Made by a program: the position numbers and the translations under genes. Under the pieces are notes generated by a model, which did not search any database, had not been told where the DNA came from, and saw nothing but the letters and a program-made list of their open reading frames with translations. A stretch of 64,000 nucleotides of DNA from JAEUHZ01 sp964552795. GTDB taxonomy: Bacteria > Planctomycetota > UBA1135 > GCA-002686595. Of the stretch, positions 24,485 to 32,480 are shown piece by piece. The stretch covers positions 72,181-136,180 of the forward strand of contig CAZKIO010000005.1 of assembly GCA_964552795.1 (NCBI GenBank), given 5' to 3'. Each line of letters starts with the position of its first letter. Positions within the stretch are counted from its first letter, which is position 1.

Positions 24485-26530
24485 TCAGTTCGCCCACAGG
24501 ACGATCACGCCGTTCGTCAGGTTGAAGCCCGCCGGCGTGCAGAAGGGCGCCGTGTTGCGGTACCAGACCTGCAGGTAGCGCGTGTCGCCGGCCTGGACGC
24601 CGGTCCGCGCCGAGATCAGGGCCTCGCCGGGGCCGGGGTAGAAGGCGATGCCGCCGGTGCTGGCCTTGGCGCCCACGCGCACGACGTTGCCGCCCGCGCA
24701 GCGCAGTCCGTCGCCGAACGCGGACGCGATCGGCTGGGTGCCGCAGAAGAACAGCGCGCTCGCCGAGTCCGGCATGCCGGAAGCCACCAGCGCGAACGTC
24801 TCGGCGCCCAGGCGCGCCTGGCCGGTGCCCATGAGGCGCCCGGCGAGCCCGAGCGAGTTCATGCAGCCCGCGCGGTGCGCAGGCAGGCTCTGGTTGCCGC
24901 ACGGGCAGGGCAGGCTCGAGCCGTCGCCGAAGCAGTACGGGACGCCGCCCTGGATCTCGCACTCGTCGGGGATCAGGTCGCCGTTCACGTCGGCGCTCGC
25001 GCCGCCGGTCACGTCGCAGCCGTCGGGCACGCCGTTGCCGTTGCAGTCGGGCGCGCCGGACGCGATCTCGCAGGCGTCGCCGCGGCCGTCGAGGTCGCAG
25101 TCGCCCTGCCCGGGGTTGGCGATCTGCGGGCAGTTGTCGAGCACGTCGTTGACGCCGTCGCCGTCGAGGTCGCCGAACACGGTCCACAGCTCGGTGCCCG
25201 ACGCGGCCTCGTTGGCGGCGAAGTACAGCGTCGCGTTCACGACCGCGAACCCGCCCGGGTTCGAGCTCGCCGGGCCCGCGGCGATGTCCATGCGCTGCGG
25301 CGGCGCGAGCGCGTTGACGTCCGCGCGCCACAGCTCGACGCCCGCGAGGCCGTCGTCGGCGCGGAAGAACAGGTTGTTGAGGACGCCGACGAGCTGGTCG
25401 GGGTTCGACGAAGCCGGCCCGGGACGCAGGTCGGCGAACAGGTTCGTCCCCGCCGCGCTGCCGTCGCTGATCCACAGCTCCGTGCCGTTCGCCGGCGTCG
25501 TCGCACGGAAGCACACGCGGCCCTGGACGGCGACGAGCCCCGCCGGCGACGAGCCCGGGAGGCCCGGCACGATGTCGCGCACGAGGACCGTGCCCGCGGC
25601 GGTGCCGTCGCTGCGCCACAGCTCCGGGCCGGTGGCGCCGTCGTCGGCGGTGAAGAACAAGAGGCCCGCCGCCGCGGTCAGGGAGTTCGGCGAGGAGTCC
25701 GCCAGGCCCGGCGCGATGTCCTTGATGCGGTAGGTACCGACCTCCGTGCCGTCGCTGCGCCACAACTCGCGCCCGGCGGCGCCGTCGGCGGCGTGGAAGT
25801 AGAGGACGTCGCCCATCACCACGAGGCCCGACGGCCCCGAGGAGCCGGCGCCGGGCCAGATGTCGCGGACCATCATGGTCCCCGCCGCCGTGCCGTCGCT
25901 CTTCCACAGCTCGGTGCCCGAGGCCGCGGTGGTGACGGTGAAGAACAGTCTCTGGCCGACGGCCGTGAGCTGCGCGGGCGCCGACGACGCGTTGCCCGGC
26001 GCGAGGTCCGCCACGAGCTGCGTGCCGCCGCTCGTGCCGTCCGTGGACCACAGTTCGATCCCGAGCGCCGGCTGGAACGCCGTGAAGTACGCGCGCGTCG
26101 CCACGCGCGTCAGGGAGCCGATCGCCGATCCCGACGGGCCGGCGTGGATGTCCGCGACGAGGCTGGTCCCCGCGGCCGTGCCGTCGGTGCTCCACAACTC
26201 GTAGCCGTGGACGCCGTCGTCGGCGGCGAACAGCACGGCCCCGCCCAGCGCCACGAGCGACGAGGGATTGGAGGAACCGGGTCCGGGCAGGAGGTCCAGG
26301 ACGCGCGCGGTCGTGGCCGGCGTGCCTGCGCTCGACCACAGCTCCCGGCCCGACGTGCCGTCGTTGGCCGCGAAAAGCACGAGGTCGCCGAGCGCAGTCA
26401 TCGAGGCCGGCTGGGAGGAGCCGGCGCCGGGCAGCACGTCCTTCACGAGGTACGGCGTCTGCGCACCCGCGGTCGACGCGAGCGAGAGCGCGGCCAGGGA
26501 GGCGAGGCAGGGAGCGATGTGGCGATTCAT
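24485..26530 (-). CDS. secreted ELWxxDGT-repeat protein with TSP3-like linker and CFGDG C-terminal domain
   Basis: 681 residues. A signal peptide (1-23, AGA-QT) is followed by nine ELW motifs (ELWSTDGT, ELWKSDGT, ELWRSDGT and variants) spaced about 47-50 residues apart, a beta-propeller-like repeat seen in surface proteins. Around residues 425-530 there are Asp/Asn-rich calcium loops of thrombospondin type 3 or dockerin kind (DLDGDGVNDVLDNC, DCDLDGRGDACE). The last 149 residues (533-681) are the CFGDG tail: CPCGN, FGDGLRCAGG, QVWYRNTAPFC, FNLTNG. No enzyme motif; probably an extracellular structural or adhesion protein. ATG at 26530, no clear ribosome site. Confidence 0.88.
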   Translation of the reverse strand: MNRHIAPCLASLAALSLASTAGAQTPYLVKDVLPGAGSSQPASMTALGDLVLFAANDGTSGRELWSSAGTPATTARVLDLLPGPGSSNPSSLVALGGAVLFAADDGVHGYELWSTDGTAAGTSLVADIHAGPSGSAIGSLTRVATRAYFTAFQPALGIELWSTDGTSGGTQLVADLAPGNASSAPAQLTAVGQRLFFTVTTAASGTELWKSDGTAAGTMMVRDIWPGAGSSGPSGLVVMGDVLYFHAADGAAGRELWRSDGTEVGTYRIKDIAPGLADSSPNSLTAAAGLLFFTADDGATGPELWRSDGTAAGTVLVRDIVPGLPGSSPAGLVAVQGRVCFRATTPANGTELWISDGSAAGTNLFADLRPGPASSNPDQLVGVLNNLFFRADDGLAGVELWRADVNALAPPQRMDIAAGPASSNPGGFAVVNATLYFAANEAASGTELWTVFGDLDGDGVNDVLDNCPQIANPGQGDCDLDGRGDACEIASGAPDCNGNGVPDGCDVTGGASADVNGDLIPDECEIQGGVPYCFGDGSSLPCPCGNQSLPAHRAGCMNSLGLAGRLMGTGQARLGAETFALVASGMPDSASALFFCGTQPIASAFGDGLRCAGGNVVRVGAKASTGGIAFYPGPGEALISARTGVQAGDTRYLQVWYRNTAPFCTPAGFNLTNGVIVLWAN

Positions 26531-26624
26531 GGCCGGGAAACAAGGGTCCAGCAGGTGCAGCGTGAGGATCGGTCAACGAAACCTATCCCGATCCGGCGCC
26601 GCGCGACCTGGAAACGATTTCCGC

Positions 26625-26630
26625 TACGCT
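26625..26630 (+). promoter_or_regulatory. TACGCT -10-like element, 6 nt before the metallophosphoesterase
   Basis: Hexamer ending 6 nt before the ATG at 26637, in the 106-bp gap between divergent genes. Suggests a leaderless transcript. Confidence 0.3.
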
Positions 26631-26636
26631 GGCGCG

Positions 26637-28628
26637 ATGCGGATCTCCCTCCTGGCGGCACTGTGCATCCTCGCGGCCTGCGCTCCCCTGCGCGACGGAT
26701 CGCCGGACGCGCCAGGCGGCACGCATCCCGCGCGGCACGATCCGTCGCGGTTCCTGACGTCGCGCGCCAGCCCGATCCAACTGCCGCTCCCGAGCGAGGA
26801 GGACGCGTTCTTCTTCGTCGTCTTCGGCGACCGCACCGGCGGCCCGCCCGAGGGGGTGCAGGTGCTCGCGGAGGCGGTCGCCGACGTCAACCTGCTGCGG
26901 CCTGACCTGGTGATGACGGTCGGGGATCTCGTGCAGGGCTACAACGAGACGCCGCGCTGGTTGGAGCAGATGCGCGAGTTCAAGGACATCATGGGCCGGC
27001 TGGACTGCCCGTGGTTCCCCGTCGTCGGCAACCACGACCTGTACTGGCGCGGCCAGGGCACGCCGCCGGAGCGCGAGCACGAGGCCAACTACGAGGAGCA
27101 CTTCGGACCCTTGTGGTACGCGTTCCGGCACAAGAACGCGTGGTTCCTCGCGCTGCACTCCGACGAGACGAACCCCGCGACGGGACTGAAGAAGTTCGAC
27201 GATCCCGAGCACCAGCGCATGAGCCCCGAGCAGTTCGCGTGGCTGGCCGAGGCGCTGGAGAAGACGCGCGGCGCCGAGCACGTGTTCGTGTTCCTGCACC
27301 ATCCGCGCTGGCTGCGCGGACAGTACGGCGACGACTGGGAGCGCGTGCACCAGCTCCTGGTGCGCGCCGGGAACGTCCACGCGGTGTTCGCCGGCCACAT
27401 CCACCGCATGCGCTACGACGGCCTGCGCGACGGGATCGAGTACTTCACGCTGGCGACGGTCGGCGGCGTGCAGGACGGCTTCGCCGCTGAGGCCGGGTAC
27501 CTGCACCAGTACCACGTCGTGACGGTGCGCAAGTCGGGGATCGCGGTCGCGGCCTTCCCCGTCGGCGCCGCCATGGATCCGCGCGCGATCACCGGCGCGG
27601 TGAGCGACGAGGTGCGCGCCCTGGCGCGCGCGCTCGCGCCGCGCTGGGAGGGTTCGGTGGGCTTCGCCGAGGACCTCTCGGCCGCGGGCGCCTGCCGCCT
27701 CCGGCTGCACAACCCCACGACGCGACCGGTCGAGATCACGTTGACCCCCGACAGCGACGACGCGCGCTGGAGCCTGCACCCCGACCACGCGCACGTCGTG
27801 CTGGAACCGGGCGCGCGAGAGGACGTGGAGATCCGCGCCGCGCGGCCGCCGGGCCTCCTGGACGCCGCGCTGCGTCCGCCGCAGGTGCTGGTCCAGGCCG
27901 ACTACCTGGCCGAGGCGCTGCGCGTGCCCCTTCCGCCGCGCACGTGGGACCTGCCGCTCGACCTCGCGCACCTGCCGCTGCCCGCGCGTCCGGACGTCGA
28001 GCACGCGATGCAGTTCGACGGCGACGACGACGCGCTGCGGGTGGACGCGCGCCGCATCGAACTGCCCGACGGGCCGTTCACGATCGAGGGCTGGCTCTCG
28101 GCGCGCGAGTTCCGCAGCCGCCAGGGCTTCGTGTGCAAGACCGAGAGCTCGGAGTACGGGATCTTCGTCAACGACGGCGCGCCCGAGTTCAGCGTGCACC
28201 TCGGCGGCCGCTACACGACGGCGGAGGCGCGCGAGCCGCTGCTCACGCCCGGCGCGTGGCATCACGTGGCCGGAGTGTTCGACGGCGAGGAGGTGCGGCT
28301 GTACGTCGACGGCGTCCTGGCCGCGTCGCGCAAGGGCGCGGGCAAGCGCACCACGAACGCGTTCCCGCTGGTGATCGGCGGCGACGTGGGCCAGGGCGGC
28401 GCGGCCAACTCATGGTTCCCGGGCGCGATCGACGAGGTGCGGCTGAGCCGCACGGCGCGCTACTCGGGCAGGCGCTTCGAACCCGCGCGCCGCTTCGAGG
28501 CGGACGCCGACACGCTGCTGCTCCTGCACATGGACGGCGAGGTGGGCCTGTGGTCGCCCGACGCTTCGGGCCGCGCTGCTCACTCGACGCGCGTCGGCCG
28601 GCCGCGCCTCGCGCCGGCGGACGGCTAG
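26637..28628 (+). CDS. lipoprotein metallophosphoesterase with C-terminal LamG-like domain
   Basis: 663 residues. Start ATG 26637 gives a lipoprotein signal with lipobox LAAC (C15). The calcineurin-like phosphoesterase domain (about 45-310) has the metal motifs in order: FGDRTGG, GDLVQGYN, VVGNHDLYW, FLHHPRW and GHIHRMRY. A ~140-residue linker with a beta-sandwich character follows, then a concanavalin/LamG-3 domain (about 455-655) with FTIEGWLSAREF, GAWHHVAGVFDG and VRLYVDGVLAA. Likely a surface or periplasmic phosphoesterase that binds a polysaccharide. Its TAG stop overlaps the stop of convergent metF in a CTAG palindrome. Confidence 0.92.
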   Translation: MRISLLAALCILAACAPLRDGSPDAPGGTHPARHDPSRFLTSRASPIQLPLPSEEDAFFFVVFGDRTGGPPEGVQVLAEAVADVNLLRPDLVMTVGDLVQGYNETPRWLEQMREFKDIMGRLDCPWFPVVGNHDLYWRGQGTPPEREHEANYEEHFGPLWYAFRHKNAWFLALHSDETNPATGLKKFDDPEHQRMSPEQFAWLAEALEKTRGAEHVFVFLHHPRWLRGQYGDDWERVHQLLVRAGNVHAVFAGHIHRMRYDGLRDGIEYFTLATVGGVQDGFAAEAGYLHQYHVVTVRKSGIAVAAFPVGAAMDPRAITGAVSDEVRALARALAPRWEGSVGFAEDLSAAGACRLRLHNPTTRPVEITLTPDSDDARWSLHPDHAHVVLEPGAREDVEIRAARPPGLLDAALRPPQVLVQADYLAEALRVPLPPRTWDLPLDLAHLPLPARPDVEHAMQFDGDDDALRVDARRIELPDGPFTIEGWLSAREFRSRQGFVCKTESSEYGIFVNDGAPEFSVHLGGRYTTAEAREPLLTPGAWHHVAGVFDGEEVRLYVDGVLAASRKGAGKRTTNAFPLVIGGDVGQGGAANSWFPGAIDEVRLSRTARYSGRRFEPARRFEADADTLLLLHMDGEVGLWSPDASGRAAHSTRVGRPRLAPADG

Positions 28629-29494
28629 TCGCGGCGGACCGCGGCCAGGATCGAGCGCGTCGCGTGGCTCTTGTTGAGCGTGTAGAAGTGGATGCCCGGC
28701 GCGCCGCCCTCCAGCAGCTTGCGGCACTGGCGGATGGCGTGCTCGATGCCGGTCGCCATCACCAGCGCCGGGTCGTCCTTCACGCGGTCCAGGCGCGCCT
28801 TCAGCTCGGCCGGGATCGTCGCGCCGCACAAGCGCGTGAAGCGCTCGACCTGCGCCACGTTCGTGATCGGCATGATCCCCGGCACGATGGGCACCTTGAT
28901 CCCGGCGGCGCGCACGCGGTCGACGTGGTCGAAGTAGTGCCGGTTGTCGAAGAAGAGCTGCGTGATCAGGAACTGCGCGCCGAGCTCGACCTTGCGCTTC
29001 GTCCAGCGCAGGTCCTCCTCCGTGCTGGGCGACTCGACGTGCTTCTCCGGGTAGCACGCGGCGCCGACCGAGACCGGCCAGCGCGATCCCAGGAACTCGA
29101 TCAGATCGGTGGCGTGCGCCAGCCCGTCGGCGACCGGCGGCGGCGGCGAGCCGTCGCGCGGCGCGTCGCCGCGCAGGGCCAGCACGTTCTGCACGCCGGC
29201 CTCGACCAGCGTCTCCAGGATGCCGTCGATCTCGGCGTGCGTGGAGCCCAGGCACGCCACGTGCGCCATCGTGTTGATCCGCATCTCGCGCTGGAGCCGC
29301 GTGACCACGTCGATCGTACGGTCGCGCGTGCTGCCGCCCGCGCCGTAGGTGACCGACACGAAGTCGGGTTTCCAGGCTTCTTGAAGGTCGGCCACGGTGT
29401 TCAGCAGCGCCCGCGCGCCCTCGTCGGACTTGGGCGGGAAGAACTCGAAGCTGAACACCGGCCAGCCTCGGCCGTGCAGGTCGCGGATTCTCAC
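28625..29494 (-). CDS. metF: 5,10-methylenetetrahydrofolate reductase MetF
   Basis: 289 residues, usual for bacterial MetF. It reduces methylene-THF to methyl-THF with FAD. Seen: FEFFPPKSDEGA near the N-terminus, the catalytic-site block SVTYGAGGSTRDRT, MAHVACLGST, VLALRGD, ITQLFFDNRHYFD and VPGIMPITN. Start GTG 29494; GAGG is upstream. It is the last gene of a tight run with the thioesterase (13-nt gap), creatininase-like and CoA-ligase genes, an odd companion for a catabolic operon unless the pathway releases one-carbon units. Confidence 0.95.
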   Translation of the reverse strand: MRIRDLHGRGWPVFSFEFFPPKSDEGARALLNTVADLQEAWKPDFVSVTYGAGGSTRDRTIDVVTRLQREMRINTMAHVACLGSTHAEIDGILETLVEAGVQNVLALRGDAPRDGSPPPPVADGLAHATDLIEFLGSRWPVSVGAACYPEKHVESPSTEEDLRWTKRKVELGAQFLITQLFFDNRHYFDHVDRVRAAGIKVPIVPGIMPITNVAQVERFTRLCGATIPAELKARLDRVKDDPALVMATGIEHAIRQCRKLLEGGAPGIHFYTLNKSHATRSILAAVRRD

Positions 29495-29507
29495 GGTGGG
29501 GCCTCGC

Positions 29508-29927
29508 TCATGCCGGCGACTCGAGGATCGCCTCGAAACGCGCGCGGAACTCCGCGGGCATCTCCCGGCTCTTCATGGTGTCCAGCTCGGTGCACACGGT
29601 CGTCATGCGGGCGTCGACGCACAACTCGTCGTCCAGCAGGAAGCGGTAGCGCAAACCCAGCGAACTGCGCCCGATCTTGAAGCAGGTCACGCGCACGACC
29701 GGCCGATCGCCGAACCGCAGGGGCCGCCTGAAGTCCACCTCGCTGTGCACCAGCGGGAAACCGATGCGCTCCTCCAGGAGCAGCTTGTAGTAGCGCACGC
29801 CCACGTGCTGCTCCCACACCTCCTCGTACACGTCGTGGACGTAGTCGTAGATGCGCGGGAAGTAGGCGATCCCGGCCGGGTCGACGTGGCCGAAGCGCAC
29901 CTGGATGATGGTCGTGAACGCGGACAT
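29508..29927 (-). CDS. acyl-CoA thioesterase (4HBT hot-dog family)
   Basis: 139 residues, single hot-dog domain of the 4-hydroxybenzoyl-CoA thioesterase type. The active-site loop reads FGHVDPAGIAYFPRIYDY, with the Asp of the 4HBT catalytic motif present, followed by PLVHSEVDFRRPLRFGD. It would hydrolyse an acyl- or aroyl-CoA, here possibly rescuing CoA from the ligase product encoded two genes upstream. A TATCCT element 7 nt before the ATG with a matching -35 suggests its own promoter within the run. Confidence 0.9.
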   Translation of the reverse strand: MSAFTTIIQVRFGHVDPAGIAYFPRIYDYVHDVYEEVWEQHVGVRYYKLLLEERIGFPLVHSEVDFRRPLRFGDRPVVRVTCFKIGRSSLGLRYRFLLDDELCVDARMTTVCTELDTMKSREMPAEFRARFEAILESPA

Positions 29928-29934
29928 CCGGCGC

Positions 29935-29963
29935 AGGATAGCTAGTGCGCGCCCCGCGTCGAC
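29935..29963 (-). promoter_or_regulatory. putative promoter for the thioesterase gene
   Basis: Minus strand: TCGACG (29958-29963), 17-bp spacer, TATCCT (29935-29940), 7 nt before the ATG. The spacing is ideal, and the transcript would be leaderless. It overlaps the 3' end of the creatininase-like gene. Confidence 0.4.
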
Positions 29964-30727
29964 CGGTCGAACAGGTCCGGCCAGGCCCCGCGGGCCGCCT
30001 CGACCGCCGCGTCCGACAGGCGCTGCAGCAGGTCGCGCCCCTCCGCGGCGCTGGCGGCGACGGGATCGCCGCAGTAGGCCCGGTCCGCGCCCGCCTCCTG
30101 GAAGGTGCGCACGCCGGCCTTCATCTTCGCGATCAGGTCGATCCGCACGGGCTCGAGCCGCGCGCGCTCCTCCTCGCGGATCGAGCCGGGATCGCTGGCG
30201 AGCACGAGGCTGGTCTCGTAGCGGCCGGCGTGGCAGTCGCCGCTCTTGAATTCATCTCCCAGGCGCTCGGCCACGCGCCGGCGCGTCACGTCGACCAGCA
30301 CGGCGTGCGCGCGCTTCTCCCCGCGCTGCGCGTGGTCCAGCAGCACGCCGCGCAGCACCTCGACGTGCCCGGGCTCGAGGTGGCCGTTGACCACCAGCAC
30401 GCGCTGGATGCCCTGGTGCGCCAGCGACACGATCACGTCGTCGACGATCTGCCACAGCGTCCCCGGCTGCAGCGAGATGCGCCCCGGAAACCCGCGCGTG
30501 TATTCCGTGACGCCGAACGGTATCGCCGGCAGCACCGCGGTCGCGATCCCGAGCTTCTCGAGGTCCTGCGCGGCCGCGCGCGCCATCGACACCGCGATGG
30601 TGACGTCCGTGTCGAGCGGCAGGTGCGGCCCGTGCGGCTCGATCGTGCCGACCGGCAGGACGGCGACCGTGTCCGGGCCGAACAGGCGGCGCGCCTCGGG
30701 CCAGGTGCACTTGGAGAGCTCGCTCAC
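29942..30727 (-). CDS. creatininase-family amidohydrolase
   Basis: 261 residues. Family signature GTIEPHGPHLPLDTD provides metal ligands, with FGVTEYTRGFPGRISL, NGHLEPGHVEVL and the CHAGRYETSLVL block; these match the dinuclear-metal amidohydrolase family that includes creatininase, the archaeal deformylase ArfB and MftE. Canonical family text is NGHGGN; here it is NGHLEPGH, a diverged loop. Between the CoA ligase (18-nt gap) and thioesterase (14-nt gap). In this setting it could act as a formamidase on N-formylkynurenine, which is inference. GTG start; TATCGT 6 nt upstream. Confidence 0.88.
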   Translation of the reverse strand: MSELSKCTWPEARRLFGPDTVAVLPVGTIEPHGPHLPLDTDVTIAVSMARAAAQDLEKLGIATAVLPAIPFGVTEYTRGFPGRISLQPGTLWQIVDDVIVSLAHQGIQRVLVVNGHLEPGHVEVLRGVLLDHAQRGEKRAHAVLVDVTRRRVAERLGDEFKSGDCHAGRYETSLVLASDPGSIREEERARLEPVRIDLIAKMKAGVRTFQEAGADRAYCGDPVAASAAEGRDLLQRLSDAAVEAARGAWPDLFDRSTRGAH

Positions 30728-30745
30728 GCGCGCACGATAGCAGCG

Positions 30746-32332
30746 TCAGCGCCGCCGCGCCTCGACCTCGGCCTTCAACTCCTTGCGCGCGACCTTGCCG
30801 CGGTCGTTCTTCGGGAGCTGGTCGCGCCACTCGAACCAGCGCGGGTACTTGTAGGGCGCAAGCTGCGCCTTGACGTGCGCCTTGAGCGCGGCGGCGGTCT
30901 CGTCGCTCCCCTTCCAGCCCGGCTGCAGCACCACGAAGGCCAGCGGTTTCACCAGCGCCTGCTCGTCCTGTGCGCCGACCACGCACACCTCGGCCACGGA
31001 CTCGTGCTCCAGGAGGCAGTTCTCGATCTCCAGCGGCGAGACCCAGATGCCCGACACCTTGAGCAGGTCGTCGTCGCGGCCCTCGTACCAGAAGAGGCCC
31101 TGCTCGTCGCGGCGGAAAATGTCGGCCGTCGTGCACCAATCGCCCTGGTAGGTGGCGACGGACTTCGCGCGGTCGCCCCAGTAGCAGATCGCCGTCGATC
31201 CGCCGCGCACGCGCAGGCGCCCGGGTTCGCCGTCCGCGACGGGGCGGCCTTCGGGATCGACGATCTCGGCGTCGTAGCCCGGAACGAGCTGGCCCAGGCT
31301 GCCGGGCACGACCTCGCCGATCCGGTTGGAGATGTAGATGTGGAACATCTCGGCCGAGCCGATGCCGTCCAGGATCTCGACGTCCGTGCGCTGCTTCCAC
31401 TCCTGGTAGAGCGCGGGCGGCAGCGCCTCGCCGGCCGAGAGGCACACGCGCAGCGACGAGAGATCGGCGTCCGCCATGCGCGGCGAGCGCAGCATCGCGT
31501 TGATCATCGTCGGCACGCTGGTGAGCAGGGTCGGCCGGAAGCGCGCGATGTGGTCGAACACGACGTCCGCCGTGGCGCGCTCGGGGAAGACCACCGCGCT
31601 GCCGCCGAAGCGGAACGGGAACATCAGGTTCGTGCCGGTCGCGTAGCCGAAGAACAGCTTGGGCACCGAGAGGCACACGTCCTCCGGCCCGTACTTCACG
31701 ATCTCCTGCGCGTAGGTCTGGGCGTTGAACGCGAAGTCGGCGTGCGAGTGCACGCAGGCCTTGGGCGTCCCGGTCGAACCCGACGTGAAGAGCCACCCCG
31801 CCAGGTCGTCGGGGCCGGTCGGCTCCGTTTCCGCCAGCGTCCCCTCCGGATCCTGTGCCTCCAGCAGGTCCTCCCAGGCGGTGAAGCCGCCGGCGTCGGG
31901 CCCCACGACGAAGGCCTCGCGGCACAGTCGCGAGGCGCGGATCGCCGGCGCGAGCTCCGGCAGCACGTCGGTGTGCGTGATCACGACGCGCGCCTTGGTG
32001 TAGTCGAGGTAGCCCGCGTACGCGTCGCGCGTGAGCAGCGGGTTGACCATCGCGAACACGCCGCCGGCGCGCAGCACGCCGAACCAGGCCTCGGCGAACT
32101 CCAGGCCGTCGGGCAGCACGATCAGGACGCGCTCCTCCGGCCGCACGCCCGCGCGCCGCAGCGCGCAAGCCACGCGCCGCGCGCGCTCCGCGATCTCGGC
32201 GTAGGTGCGGCGCGCGTCGCCGCAGGTGAGCGCGATCTTGCGCGCCCGCCCCTCGCGCAAGTTGCGGTCGAGGAAGTCGTCGCACAGGTTGAAGCGCTCG
32301 GGAAACGGAGGGACGGCGGCTCGCGGATCCAT
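30746..32332 (-). CDS. benzoate-CoA ligase family acyl-CoA synthetase
   Basis: 528 residues. An ANL-superfamily enzyme forming an aryl-CoA through an aroyl-AMP. Seen: FNLCDDFLDRNLREGR typical of benzoate/anthranilate-CoA ligases, P-loop FTSGSTGTPKACVHSH, DGIGSAEMFHIYISN, YEGRDDDLLKVSGIWVSP, and C-terminal lysine motif PKNDRGKVARKEL. Closest pattern in memory is the benzoate- or 2-aminobenzoate-CoA ligase branch. Which aromatic acid it takes cannot be read from sequence; the kynureninase-like enzyme nearby favours anthranilate. First gene of the run to metF; the ATG at 32332 lacks a clear ribosome site. Confidence 0.93.
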   Translation of the reverse strand: MDPRAAVPPFPERFNLCDDFLDRNLREGRARKIALTCGDARRTYAEIAERARRVACALRRAGVRPEERVLIVLPDGLEFAEAWFGVLRAGGVFAMVNPLLTRDAYAGYLDYTKARVVITHTDVLPELAPAIRASRLCREAFVVGPDAGGFTAWEDLLEAQDPEGTLAETEPTGPDDLAGWLFTSGSTGTPKACVHSHADFAFNAQTYAQEIVKYGPEDVCLSVPKLFFGYATGTNLMFPFRFGGSAVVFPERATADVVFDHIARFRPTLLTSVPTMINAMLRSPRMADADLSSLRVCLSAGEALPPALYQEWKQRTDVEILDGIGSAEMFHIYISNRIGEVVPGSLGQLVPGYDAEIVDPEGRPVADGEPGRLRVRGGSTAICYWGDRAKSVATYQGDWCTTADIFRRDEQGLFWYEGRDDDLLKVSGIWVSPLEIENCLLEHESVAEVCVVGAQDEQALVKPLAFVVLQPGWKGSDETAAALKAHVKAQLAPYKYPRWFEWRDQLPKNDRGKVARKELKAEVEARRR

Positions 32333-32480
32333 GGGGGGGCGGTGCGCGTACGCGCGGCCCCAGGCTACGGCAGCGGCGCCGGTCCGGCGAGCCTCGCCGT
32401 CCGAACGCGACCGCGAGCCATGGCGTGCTGTCGGACCCGGCCCCCAGCGAGCTTGGCGCGTCGCGGTCGGCGTGCGCGGA

